Shown piece by piece: positions 1 through 8,110 of a stretch of DNA of 32,124 bases. Every line of letters starts with the position of its first letter. Positions within the stretch are counted from its first letter, which is position 1. The notes below the pieces were generated by a model, which was not told the DNA's origin, did no database searches, and saw nothing but the letters and a program-made list of their open reading frames with translations. The stretch is taken from the IMG/VR virus record IMGVR_UViG_3300045115_000289, positions 1 to 32,124 of that record; one strand, 5' to 3'. Source of the DNA: a virus. The translations under genes were made by a program, and so were the position numbers.

Positions 1-486
1 TCAATTGTTGGTGTTTTCATTATTACCCTTTGCTATACCCGCTATTTTAGTCGGGTCTACGCTGTTTGTTATATCTCTGTAAACCGCCAGCCATTTTATT
101 AACCAGTCAGGAACATTTACGCCTGCGGCTTTAACATTTTCCAGTATTGACAAATTTTCAGAAGCGATAAAATAGACACATACAACACCGCGAATGACAG
201 GCGGTATACTGTCAGCGCCAAATACGTCAATTGCACCTGTAGCTACAGCTCTGTCAAATTGCGCCGCAACAACAATAACCGCCAGAATTGAAACTTTCCT
301 TAAACCACCAATAAACGCCGTATGTGCTTTTAAGTCTCTGTTAACAAAGGCTTTAATGTACCCTGTTACAATGTCTATTAAAATAGCTATACAAAGCGTC
401 TGGAAAAGGACATCAAACCCGCCAAAAATAGCAGCGGCAACACCTGTTACTGGCGGAATAATCTGTAGTAGAAAAGTGTGTTTCAT
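1..486 (-). CDS. Phage holin, toxin-secretion/phage-lysis holin family
   Basis: A 161-residue membrane protein predicted to form the lesion that lets the endolysin reach the cell wall. Hydrophobic stretches lie near residues 5-25, 28-47, 64-80 and 95-115. The segment LIDIVTGYIKAF followed by GGLRKVSILAVIVVAAQFD matches the Asp-x-x-Thr-Gly and Gly-Leu-x-Lys pattern of the holin family that includes TcdE/Cph1-like holins (Phage_holin_4_1). The C-terminal ~30 residues are polar. The stop codon is at the window edge (1-3), so the gene is complete. It is the last gene seen in the leftward late operon, directly after the tail-tip genes, which fits a lysis function. An endolysin would be expected further left. 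Confidence 0.85.
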   Translation of the reverse strand: MKHTFLLQIIPPVTGVAAAIFGGFDVLFQTLCIAILIDIVTGYIKAFVNRDLKAHTAFIGGLRKVSILAVIVVAAQFDRAVATGAIDVFGADSIPPVIRGVVCVYFIASENLSILENVKAAGVNVPDWLIKWLAVYRDITNSVDPTKIAGIAKGNNENTNN

Positions 487-1479
487 CTAAGAACCACCTA
501 ACCTAAAGTTTACTATACAAGGCTCTAAAGTTAACCCGCCAGGTGTGCCTGTTTTGTCGCATTGTATATACCACGATAAGGCATTAGCAGGCGTAGCCGT
601 TACATTAACGTCTATTTTTTTAGTATAGAATGTACCTGCGGTGTATCCCGCTGTCCATGTTGTAATAGCCCCAACAGAAGTTCCAACACCAGCGGCAAAC
701 CTACGTAAAGAAATTTGCCAGTTATTAGACCCGTCAAACGTAGCCGCCTGACTATACCCGACTATACAGCTTTCAACCCAAATAGATAGACTATTTTCAA
801 GTTGAGCTATACCCAGCGGCGTAGCTGCCGTAACTGTAATAGGATAAGTAATACCGGGTTTGTGTGGGATTACCGCCTTAAACAGTTGTGAACTTAGCCA
901 CCTGCCGCCGTAGTTAACATCCCAAAAATATTCTATACCGTCTTTGATACATCTAGCTTTGTCAAGAATTGTTGTCGGTAAAGCTGTAACAACCGGGTAT
1001 GTATTTATAACAGCCTTTAGGTTGTATATGGCGGAGTTTGGTATATTTGTTACAGCCTCGTTAACTGCTATTTCTGCTATAGAGTGTTGCCACCTAACCC
1101 CCGCGTTTTGGGTTAAAGTAGGTGCAACTTGAGTTCCTGCGATTGCTGGTGTACCTTGTAGTACCGCTAAAACCGCAGTTCTAGCGGAGTAGTCTATATC
1201 GATTATTATTCTGTCAATTCTGTACAAGGTTGCATGCGCTGCGGCTATTGTAAGACTTGTATCTGTTCCATACTGTTCAAAAACTTTACCCTGTACAAAG
1301 GCAATACCAGATTTTACGTTTACAACCATGCTGGCAACTGTAGTTTGTTCAACTTTTAGCTCATTACCTTGAAAAGCTACAACGCCGTCTTTCATAGCTT
1401 TTAGCATGGTATCAAAATATGTACTACTGTATACCCTATCGCCGCTTACAGCGTCGAAAAATCCATATCTTGTTGACAT
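487..1479 (-). CDS. Probable baseplate/receptor-binding structural protein
   Basis: A 330-residue protein with no motif that fixes its function. The N-terminal ~60 residues (starting MSTRYGFFDAVSGDRVYSS) and the following beta-rich part with GIAFVQGKVFEQYGT and IDRIIIDIDYSARTAV resemble N-terminal attachment regions of siphovirus upper-baseplate or tail-appendage proteins. The C-terminal half is rich in Thr, Gly and Asn with beta-strand periodicity, as in adhesin tips. It sits between the Gp37-like tail protein and the holin, where receptor-binding proteins normally lie, and its start overlaps the stop of the upstream gene by one base. Position is the main support for the call. Confidence 0.6.
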   Translation of the reverse strand: MSTRYGFFDAVSGDRVYSSTYFDTMLKAMKDGVVAFQGNELKVEQTTVASMVVNVKSGIAFVQGKVFEQYGTDTSLTIAAAHATLYRIDRIIIDIDYSARTAVLAVLQGTPAIAGTQVAPTLTQNAGVRWQHSIAEIAVNEAVTNIPNSAIYNLKAVINTYPVVTALPTTILDKARCIKDGIEYFWDVNYGGRWLSSQLFKAVIPHKPGITYPITVTAATPLGIAQLENSLSIWVESCIVGYSQAATFDGSNNWQISLRRFAAGVGTSVGAITTWTAGYTAGTFYTKKIDVNVTATPANALSWYIQCDKTGTPGGLTLEPCIVNFRLGGS

Positions 1480-2570
1480 TAATTATAGCTCACTGACTGA
1501 TTGCGTTTGGCTAATAAATCTTTTAACGAGGGTAATGGCCTGTCCAAAACTACGGTTGAAGTTGTGGCTGGCGTATCCAGTGTTTTGTTTTGTGTTACAC
1601 TTATAACCCTGGCGGCTTTTTCTAAATTCCATTCTTTGTTCCTGACAGTCACAAGATAACCTAAATTCCAGTTGTCAGGATATTTAAACCCGCCGTCGTT
1701 GTTTATGGTAACTTCAAACGTGTCTGCTAGCGCAGTTTCGGATAATCCCGCTAAACCTCTGGTTGCCATTGCACGAGTATTATCAATGTCTCTGGCGTCT
1801 ACAAACAATTCACGTCTTAACCAGTTTTCAGGCTCAGTAGTTCCTGCGTATACAGGAACTATTATTCTTGCAACTCCGTCGCCTTTTCCGGCGACTAAGG
1901 CATAATTTTTTAGTAGGCTGTTTGAAGACAACCATCGTTGTGTTTTTGCTGTATCCAATTCCACTTGAAACGCCATGTTGCCTGTAACGTCTTCTGTACT
2001 GATTATATCTAAAACAAGTCCAGAGCTAGTATACGTAACTTCGTAGCCTATAGCGCCAGCTTTGGCTATATCTTCACAAACTTTGCTTAGTGGTTGGTAT
2101 CTGGCTTGAATTGATACGTTTAATCCGCGTTGTTGGTCTGGCGCAACAAAAAAACTTGATAGTTTTCTTTTAACATCGGCATTTACGCCTACGTTGTTGT
2201 TAACGATATTTTTTAACGCAGTTTCGGCGCTAACCCCTATCTGTTCATCATGCGCCAGACCCGCAGGCGGTAGACAGTTTCTAGCACTAAAAAACCCTTT
2301 AATACACTTGCCTGTTACTTCAACAGTGGCAACAAGGGAGTTAGAATAGTCTATTTTTCTGTCAACAGCCTCGATTAGAAAAACCTGACCATCTGGCGCT
2401 AAAACGAAGTTATTGTTTACCAGATGTTTCATTACGTTTGTTTGGTAGTCTAGTACAAGCTTAAAATTACCCGCGCTATAGTAGTTTCTAGTCCAAACAA
2501 AGCTGCCATAAAGGTCAATGGCAACAACAGGTAAAAAAGAACTGTCCAAAACATAAATGTTATCACTCAC
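1479..2570 (-). CDS. Gp37-like siphovirus tail protein (tail-tip/baseplate hub)
   Basis: This 363-residue protein resembles the Siphovirus ReqiPepy6 Gp37-like family, a tail-associated component functionally equivalent to part of the Tal/hub protein. Family-like features are an N-terminal beta-rich segment with SFVWTRNYYSAGNFKLVLDY, an early IEAVDRKIDYS stretch, and VEVTGKCIKGFFSARNC leading into the central domain. The C-terminal part ends in a typical short charged tail (KDLLAKRNQSVSYN). It is translationally coupled to the distal tail gene upstream (one-base overlap at 2570) and to the presumed receptor-binding gene downstream. The role is inferred from family resemblance and from its place after the Dit gene. 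Confidence 0.75.
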   Translation of the reverse strand: MSDNIYVLDSSFLPVVAIDLYGSFVWTRNYYSAGNFKLVLDYQTNVMKHLVNNNFVLAPDGQVFLIEAVDRKIDYSNSLVATVEVTGKCIKGFFSARNCLPPAGLAHDEQIGVSAETALKNIVNNNVGVNADVKRKLSSFFVAPDQQRGLNVSIQARYQPLSKVCEDIAKAGAIGYEVTYTSSGLVLDIISTEDVTGNMAFQVELDTAKTQRWLSSNSLLKNYALVAGKGDGVARIIVPVYAGTTEPENWLRRELFVDARDIDNTRAMATRGLAGLSETALADTFEVTINNDGGFKYPDNWNLGYLVTVRNKEWNLEKAARVISVTQNKTLDTPATTSTVVLDRPLPSLKDLLAKRNQSVSYN

Positions 2571-3448
2571 TATATACCGCCATATAACCTAACGTATTGA
2601 ACCAAAGCATGCGCGCCAGGTTCAATTATATTAGCCCCAAACTCCAGATTGTTTGTACCTGGCGAAATAGGAAAAAAATCACTTCTTGACAGGTCTAGTA
2701 AGTTAAACCCGTCTGAGACAACGCCAGACCTGTTAACCGTTATAGACTTTTTACCGTATTCAGTTTCTATGACAACAAAGTCGTTTGTATCCAAACTGCC
2801 TGTTATCCCTAAAACTTCACCTGTTGTTACGTTTTTAATAAAAGGATAACTACAAGAACCGTAAATAGTTATCTTTGGATAACTATCCGCTGACCCTGTA
2901 TTCACATGAGCTACAGTTACACTATTTGACGCCATAGTAAAAGGAAATTTTAATTCCTGTACACCAGACTGAAATTTCATGCCGCTGTTTGGACTAGTAA
3001 AAACAATGTCGTTTGTATTTTCCCTGAAAAACGGAAAAGGACACAAAAAGTCAATAGAAACAACACAGTAGTTGTCAGAAATGATTTTCATTTCTGGCGA
3101 CTGCGTTAAAACGGCGTCTATATAGTAATAACCCGCGCCTGTTGGATGAAAAGCTAACTGTACAGGTTCGGTAATGCTAAAGCGGCTGGTGTAAAGTTTT
3201 GACAGTAGTTCTTGTCTGTAATCCCATAACTCCGCCGCCGTCGCCGCCGCTATTTCTACATACAAAGTAATTTGACGCGGAGTGTAAGAAGTATTAACTA
3301 CACTACCGCCTCGTTGACCGGGACTTTGCTTTAACTTTGGGGTTATAGCTAGTTTGTCTATTCCTTTTATCCCGGTTATGGAATACTGAGGTGAAGAAAA
3401 ATCAATAAGAGTTGCGCTGTTGTAATCCAGAAGATATACATCAATCAT
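2570..3448 (-). CDS. Distal tail protein (Dit), siphovirus tail family
   Basis: A 292-residue protein of the Sipho_tail/Dit type, which forms the hexameric ring joining the tail tube to the tip. Features seen are the N-terminal beta-rich domain with GIKGIDKLAITPKLKQSPGQ, the GSVVNTSYTPRQITLYVEI stretch, a central CPFPFFREN segment typical of these proteins (compare C-P-x-P-x-W/F), and a C-terminal galectin-like half with ITVNRSGVVSDGFNLLDL. Its start codon lies 8 bases inside the tape-measure gene, and its stop overlaps the next gene by one base. This order (tape measure, Dit, hub) is standard in siphophages. Confidence 0.82.
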   Translation of the reverse strand: MIDVYLLDYNSATLIDFSSPQYSITGIKGIDKLAITPKLKQSPGQRGGSVVNTSYTPRQITLYVEIAAATAAELWDYRQELLSKLYTSRFSITEPVQLAFHPTGAGYYYIDAVLTQSPEMKIISDNYCVVSIDFLCPFPFFRENTNDIVFTSPNSGMKFQSGVQELKFPFTMASNSVTVAHVNTGSADSYPKITIYGSCSYPFIKNVTTGEVLGITGSLDTNDFVVIETEYGKKSITVNRSGVVSDGFNLLDLSRSDFFPISPGTNNLEFGANIIEPGAHALVQYVRLYGGI

Positions 3449-5747
3449 ACATAGCCTCTGTTACTTCACTTCTTATTGCTTTTCTGGTTTGTATTTCAAC
3501 TTCGTCAGGCAACAACCCGTAAATGTGTTGAGTTATATTAACTACAGCGCCGTTTCTGGCTTGTGTCTGGTCAACAGGTGTAACTTTTGCGCCTCTAGGT
3601 AAATACCCCAGAGTAGGCGACGTTGCCAGGTAATCAACTCCGCCTGCGCTCACAATTTCAGCGCCAGCTTCGCCAAAGATAGCTAAACCGCCGCTAAAAA
3701 AATTAGTCCCTGCGGCTAACATAGGAATACGCGGAATAGTCCGGCCAAATATGCCACCTACAATGTTATACCCGTCAATTAATACGTTAACGGCGCTTAT
3801 CACGCCGTTTATAACACCTTTTATTACGCCTAATGCAGCGTTAAACGCGCCGCCTATAATATCCGCAACTTTTCCTACTGCGTCGCCAATAGTTTTCCAG
3901 ACAGGGTTAAGCGTAGTTGTAATAAAATCGATGATGGTTTTAAAAATACCTCGTAGTATATCCCAAGCTCCGCCAACAATATTACCTAAACCATCCCATA
4001 CGCCATTTACTGTGTCCTGTATGTCTTTCCAAGCGGCGCTAAAATCGCCGCGTAAAACGTTAGCAATAGTTTTGAATATACCGCTTATGACAGACCAAAC
4101 GGTTTCAATTGCGCCTTGTATCGCCTGCCAAACGCCGCTAACAATCTGACCTAAATTTTGAAAGACAACAACCAGCGTTGAAACAATAAAATCCGCCAGC
4201 CCCTTCAAAATAGGTAATATGTTTGCTTGTATGTAATTCCATATATCGCTAAACGCAGGAACTATCTTTTCAGTGATAAAACCGGATATTTTAGAAAAGG
4301 TTGGAAGTAATCCAGTTGTGATATAATCCATTAAAGCCTGAAAAACAGGTTTTAATGTGTCAACAAGCCAGTTCCAAACAGAAATAACTGCGTCAACCAC
4401 GTTTTTTACAACGTTTTGAATAGTTGTAAAAGTATTACCAATAAATTTACCGAATTCGTCTACAGTTGGGAGTTTGCCAGACAAACCGTTGACAAGGTCA
4501 GTAACCCATTGCACAATTGTTTGTATAATTGGTCCAACCTGCTGACTAATCCACTGAAAAGCCGCTACAATTTGCGGCAATATCATTTGAGCAAATTCCA
4601 GAACTTTTGAAACGACAGGCGCTAGCTTGTCCATTAACTCTCTAGTAAAAGAAGCCCACGCTGCGCCTAAGTTGTTTGAAACATTCTGACCTGCGGTTGC
4701 GGTTGCGCCGTCAAAGTTGCCTACTTTGTCTTTAGCCGTGTCTAAACCTAGTATAACTTTGCTAGATACGTCTTCCCACTGAGTGCCATACAAAGCAACG
4801 CCTAAATTATTCTGCGCCGTTTGGTCTGTCATGTTGCGGAGTTTTTCATTAACCATTTCCATAGCGTCTTTACCGCTAATAGCGCCAGACGCTAACTTCT
4901 GGTTAAAATCATCCGTGTCAATCCCTAAAGTTTTTAAGGCGTCGCTGGTTGTTGTTGACCCGTCTCTTATGCGAATGTTGAATTCCTTAACAGCGTCAGC
5001 AACCTTGTCAGCGTTAAACGCGCCGTTATCCAACCCGGATATAAGAATATTAGTAAAGTCTTTGGCACTATACCCCATAGTGCCAAATTGAACAGAGTAT
5101 TCATTAAAAGTATCTAGTAAATCCCCTGCCTTGTCTCCGCCTAATTGAAAACCTCTGGTTACAAGGTCTAACGCCTGAGTTCCTGTTATACCAAAATTTT
5201 TAGCCATTGTTGACGCCGCTTTCATACTTTCCGGCGTATCAACCCCAAAAATTTGTTTTATTATTAGGCTTTGCTCTGTCAAATTTTGCAGGTCTGTATC
5301 ATTTAAGTCTGAAAACTGGCGCTTAACGTCTATTAAAGCGTCGCTAACTTCGTTAAGGTCTTCACCCCAACCTTTTTTAAAAACGTTTTTAGACACGTCA
5401 GCTAATTTTTTAGCGTCTTCGCCTGTCAACCCCAACTTAGCTTGTAAGTTGCCTATACTGTTCATGCTTTGGTCAACGGCGTTAATCATGCCTTTTCCAA
5501 AGTCAGCCGCCATGCCCAAAGCCGCTCCGCCAGCAAAAAATGAAAAACCAGACTTAAAAGCGTTGGCTATAACTCCGCCAGACTTTTCAGCGTCTTTTCC
5601 CATTTGGTCAAAGGTTTTTCCAATATCATCGCCAGCTTTGTCTAAACCTGCCTCTGTATCCTGCGCTGTTTTTTCAACCTCTGCTAACTCTTTTTTGGCG
5701 GCGGTTGCGTCGCCGATTACCTCAATTTTTACTGTTCTTGTGCCCAT
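3441..5747 (-). CDS. Tail tape measure protein
   Basis: The longest gene of the late operon, 768 residues. The N-terminus (residues 1-75) is a charged coiled coil with repeated Ala/Glu/Lys/Asp. Residues ~75-300 hold an alpha-helical region with GLTGEDAKKLADVSKNVFKKG and GYSAKDFTNILISGLDNGAF, a pattern typical of the TP901-type tape-measure core. The second half has long amphipathic and hydrophobic helices with spaced Trp residues (for example VISVWNWLVDTLKPVFQ, IVSGVWQAIQG). The C-terminus is globular (FFSGGLAIFGEAGAEIV, GYLPRGAKVTPVDQT). Tape-measure proteins set tail length and enter the cell during injection; at ~1.5 angstrom per residue this would give a tail of roughly 115 nm. It follows the G/GT chaperone genes as expected. 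Confidence 0.95.
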   Translation of the reverse strand: MGTRTVKIEVIGDATAAKKELAEVEKTAQDTEAGLDKAGDDIGKTFDQMGKDAEKSGGVIANAFKSGFSFFAGGAALGMAADFGKGMINAVDQSMNSIGNLQAKLGLTGEDAKKLADVSKNVFKKGWGEDLNEVSDALIDVKRQFSDLNDTDLQNLTEQSLIIKQIFGVDTPESMKAASTMAKNFGITGTQALDLVTRGFQLGGDKAGDLLDTFNEYSVQFGTMGYSAKDFTNILISGLDNGAFNADKVADAVKEFNIRIRDGSTTTSDALKTLGIDTDDFNQKLASGAISGKDAMEMVNEKLRNMTDQTAQNNLGVALYGTQWEDVSSKVILGLDTAKDKVGNFDGATATAGQNVSNNLGAAWASFTRELMDKLAPVVSKVLEFAQMILPQIVAAFQWISQQVGPIIQTIVQWVTDLVNGLSGKLPTVDEFGKFIGNTFTTIQNVVKNVVDAVISVWNWLVDTLKPVFQALMDYITTGLLPTFSKISGFITEKIVPAFSDIWNYIQANILPILKGLADFIVSTLVVVFQNLGQIVSGVWQAIQGAIETVWSVISGIFKTIANVLRGDFSAAWKDIQDTVNGVWDGLGNIVGGAWDILRGIFKTIIDFITTTLNPVWKTIGDAVGKVADIIGGAFNAALGVIKGVINGVISAVNVLIDGYNIVGGIFGRTIPRIPMLAAGTNFFSGGLAIFGEAGAEIVSAGGVDYLATSPTLGYLPRGAKVTPVDQTQARNGAVVNITQHIYGLLPDEVEIQTRKAIRSEVTEAMYD

Positions 5748-5774
5748 ATTCGCCTAATAAAATAGGCGCAGGTC

Positions 5775-6172
5775 TTAACCTTGCGCCTCTTGTACTTTCT
5801 TTATGTAGTTCAAACAGGTTAAATATTCGTCTGTTCTTAATTTCCAGTAATCATGCGGCGATATGTGATAAAACCTCATAAAAACAGGTAAGTTAGACAG
5901 CAACAGCTGTCTTACTGCGCCGCGCCGCCAAATATCTTTTTTAGGGTATCTTTAACCTCTGCAACATTGCTAATCTTTACGTTTCTGGCGTCTTCGTATG
6001 TAAATTTAGGATTACTACGCCGTGTAATTAGCCAGGTCATAGCAACCAGCAACTTAACAGGCGGGTTTGACAGGTTGATTGTTTTTAACGATGTACCTAA
6101 AACGTCTTCTAAGTCTGCCAACTCGCCTAAAGTCAATTCATCTAAGTTAAATGTAATTGTTTCGTCTGCCAT
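5775..6172 (-). CDS. Tail assembly chaperone, -1 frameshift product (gpGT-like)
   Basis: Not an uninterrupted reading frame: residues 1-79 come from the short chaperone gene, then ribosomes slip -1 at 5936-5942 and continue in a frame that stays open for 53 codons to a stop at 5775-5777. The predicted fusion is 132 residues. The extension begins DIWRRGAVRQLLLSNLPVF and continues with FYHISPHDYWKLRTDEY and LNYIKKVQEAQG. The Pro-x-x-Tyr-Trp then Tyr pattern is typical of gpT-like extensions. The frame fills the otherwise unexplained 164-base gap before the tape-measure start. Known G/GT systems use the ratio of both forms to load the tape measure onto the tail tube. The sequence supports this strongly; frameshifting itself is inferred. 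Confidence 0.88.
5912..6172 (-). CDS. Tail assembly chaperone, short form (gpG-like)
   Basis: An 86-residue acidic protein (starting MADETITFNLDELTLGELAD) located between the tail tube region and the tape-measure gene, the canonical site of the lambda G-like chaperone that coats the tape measure during assembly. The segment FNLDELTLGELADLEDVLG and the later PVKLLVAMTWLITRRSNP resemble the N-terminal domain of many siphovirus tail-assembly chaperones. The last ten codons contain the slippery heptamer A_AAA_AAG, so a fraction of ribosomes should make the longer fusion listed separately. Confidence 0.85.
   Translation of the reverse strand: MADETITFNLDELTLGELADLEDVLGTSLKTINLSNPPVKLLVAMTWLITRRSNPKFTYEDARNVKISNVAEVKDTLKKIFGGAAQ
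5936..5942 (-). promoter_or_regulatory. Programmed -1 frameshift slippery heptamer A_AAA_AAG
   Basis: On the minus strand the zero-frame codons read CTA AAA AAG ATA, giving the classic X_XXY_YYZ heptamer A_AAA_AAG eight codons before the zero-frame stop. Slipping back one base enters an open frame that ends at 5775. The GGCGGCGCGGCGC run just downstream is GC-rich and could help stall ribosomes. Confidence 0.88.
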
Positions 6173-6182
6173 GTTGTAACCT

Positions 6183-6653
6183 TTATGGAAAAGCTTCTTT
6201 TAATAATTCACCTATCATAAGACTGTAAAACGCAAGAATTTCATCTCGTTTTTCTCTTATAGTAGGATGTAGAAAATACCCTGCGTCTTCGCCGTTGCCA
6301 CGCCAGATAGGAAACTGCGTTGTGTGTCCACCTGCGGCGGTTTTACGCAACTGCATTGAACCAAACTCATAGCCAGCGGCATGCGGCGCTTTTGCGCCGC
6401 CTAAGCTCACTATAGCCGCTTTTGCCTGACGGAGTGCTTTAATACTGTTTACAACAGCGCCGCCAGGTTTGACAGCGGGTTTACCGCCTCTGGAAATAGC
6501 TGCGCCTGCCTTTGTTTTTGCCGCTGGTGTAATTAATTCGTTAACCAGTGTCCAGTTAATTTCTTTTAATTCAGCGTCAAAAGATGCGTCTATCTTTTTT
6601 AATTCACGGCGAAGTTGTTTTAATCCGTCAACCCTTAACCCTGGCGTAGACAT
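6183..6653 (-). CDS. HK97 gp10-like head-tail/neck protein
   Basis: A 156-residue protein with the layout of HK97 gp10-type neck proteins (tail-completion/minor tail component). It has an N-terminal helix (VDGLKQLRRELKKIDASFD), an Ala/Lys-rich middle with a GGKPAVKPGGAVVNSIKAL stretch, a His/Tyr segment APHAAGYEFGSMQLRK, and the terminal motif HPTIREKRDEILAFYSLMIG that recalls the PFLRPAL...I helix of the family. The position between tail tube and chaperone genes differs from the commonest order (before the tail tube) but occurs in related phages. Its start overlaps the tail tube stop by one base. Confidence 0.65.
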   Translation of the reverse strand: MSTPGLRVDGLKQLRRELKKIDASFDAELKEINWTLVNELITPAAKTKAGAAISRGGKPAVKPGGAVVNSIKALRQAKAAIVSLGGAKAPHAAGYEFGSMQLRKTAAGGHTTQFPIWRGNGEDAGYFLHPTIREKRDEILAFYSLMIGELLKEAFP

Positions 6654-7642
6654 TACGGTGTAACGTCGGTTGTTCTGTATTCCAGAGTTATTAACGGGTT
6701 TGTTCCATTGTAAAGACCCTTGAATTTAAGCGGAAATTGCACTACACCAGCGCCGTCAACGGTTGGCGGGTCGCCAGTAAATTCAATAAGCGGAATAGTA
6801 ACAACTATCTTAAACGGGTTAGACTGACCCGCGTCAATTTCTCCGTAACTAAAAGTCAGAACTAGTTGCGCGGTAGTGCCATTCCGCAGGCTAGTGTGAT
6901 TTGTTAATCCTTCAAACTCGCAGTCTAAAGAACCTGTTATACCAAGCTCACCAGACGCCAGAGGTTCGCGTTTGACATTACCTAAACCACGCCTGTCAAC
7001 TGCTAAGTTGTTTTCACCCTTAACACTTATGCCTTTGACAAAGTAAGTTGACCCACCTACAGTTACAGACCCGTCAACGAATGTCAGTAAAGCACCTGGC
7101 GAGGCTGAATAACTAGCGGCGGTTAATACCTGCGCTGTATCCTCTGTCTTAAAATCGTTTGACAGAGACAACATTAAAATATCATCAAGTTTAGCGGATA
7201 ATTCCCATGAATTTATTTTACCGCCAGGATACGAAAAAGGTACAACAACGCCTGTCAAAGCTTCGGGTCTGCCAACTTGCCAGCTTAACGACTTACCTTT
7301 TAGACCATTAGGGTCAGGTGTAAATGTGTGAACTTTTTCCAGTGGTTTAGGCGCACCTGGCGAAGTTGTACTAACAGCACCAAACATGTGCTTAAATAGC
7401 AAACCAAAACCTGTTGTTGCTACTCCAAAAGTAACTTCGCCTTTTGCCTGTTTTACATAAGTTCTAACCCGGTTACTGCGTTGAAACCTAAAACTTCTAA
7501 CGTTTTTACCGTAAATTTTGCCTAAGTCAAGCGTTATTTTTTCGCTTACAAACTCATAAAAAAGAGTTGGCGCAACATATGTTCCATAGGTTACTTCTTC
7601 AGCAACGCCTAACTGACTATCTATTCCTGTACCTGTCGCCAT
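6653..7642 (-). CDS. Major tail tube protein
   Basis: A 329-residue protein resembling the phage tail tube family often annotated Phage_tube_2. Characteristic parts are the N-terminal GIDSQLGVAEEVTYGTYVAP followed by FVSEKITLDLGKIYGKNVRS, the KGEVTFGVATTGFGLLFKHM strand-helix, a central ALTGVVVPFSYPGGKINSWE region, and the C-terminal beta-rich half ending LITLEYRTTDVTP. Tail tube proteins hexamerise into stacked rings that form the DNA channel. It lies three bases after the preceding head-tail gene and just before the gp10-like gene, in the expected region between head connector genes and the tape measure. Confidence 0.82.
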   Translation of the reverse strand: MATGTGIDSQLGVAEEVTYGTYVAPTLFYEFVSEKITLDLGKIYGKNVRSFRFQRSNRVRTYVKQAKGEVTFGVATTGFGLLFKHMFGAVSTTSPGAPKPLEKVHTFTPDPNGLKGKSLSWQVGRPEALTGVVVPFSYPGGKINSWELSAKLDDILMLSLSNDFKTEDTAQVLTAASYSASPGALLTFVDGSVTVGGSTYFVKGISVKGENNLAVDRRGLGNVKREPLASGELGITGSLDCEFEGLTNHTSLRNGTTAQLVLTFSYGEIDAGQSNPFKIVVTIPLIEFTGDPPTVDGAGVVQFPLKFKGLYNGTNPLITLEYRTTDVTP

Positions 7643-7645
7643 TTA

Positions 7646-8110
7646 TTATGTATTCCTTAAACTATCAAAAATTTCAAGTTCAAAATAGAGCGCCGCGCCT
7701 CTGGCGTTGCCTGTTTGTCCAACTATCGCTTGGTCAAAATAAGCATTTTTAACCCTTGCAACATTTACAACTCCGCTAATTGACGGGTCTTCTGTTAGCG
7801 CCGTTTCTAGCTCCGCAAACACGGCGAATACTTTGTCTCTGGCGGCTTTTGCGGCGGCTTCGCCTGCGCCGTATTCCTGGCAAAAAATCCACCCATTCGC
7901 CGTATTTGTTTCTTTACGGCTTTTTCTACCCAAAGCAGCCCACTCAAAGTTAATAAAAGCTCCGCCTAGTTCAATACACGTGTAAGCTGTTGAAGTGTCT
8001 GGCGCTGGCGCAGTTGTAACAACAATACCGTTTTCCTGTATATATTCCCTGGCGTCTAAAGCCGCCTTTAACGCGTCATAAACCGCTGGTAATTTAGTTG
8101 TTGCTATCAT
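7646..8110 (-). CDS. Probable tail terminator/head-tail joining protein
   Basis: A 154-residue protein without a sharp motif. It starts with a helix (LPAVYDALKAALDAREYI), then strands with YTCIELGGAFINFEWAALG, and a long helix EAAAKAARDKVFAVFAELETAL followed by ISGVVNVARVKNAYFDQA and a terminal ALYFELEIFDSL strand. This alpha-beta layout with a long helix and terminal strands is like tail-terminator proteins (gpU-like). It lies immediately upstream of the tail tube gene, where terminator genes usually are. It overlaps the upstream connector gene by four bases (ATGA type). The function is inferred mainly from position. Confidence 0.55.
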   Translation of the reverse strand: MIATTKLPAVYDALKAALDAREYIQENGIVVTTAPAPDTSTAYTCIELGGAFINFEWAALGRKSRKETNTANGWIFCQEYGAGEAAAKAARDKVFAVFAELETALTEDPSISGVVNVARVKNAYFDQAIVGQTGNARGAALYFELEIFDSLRNT

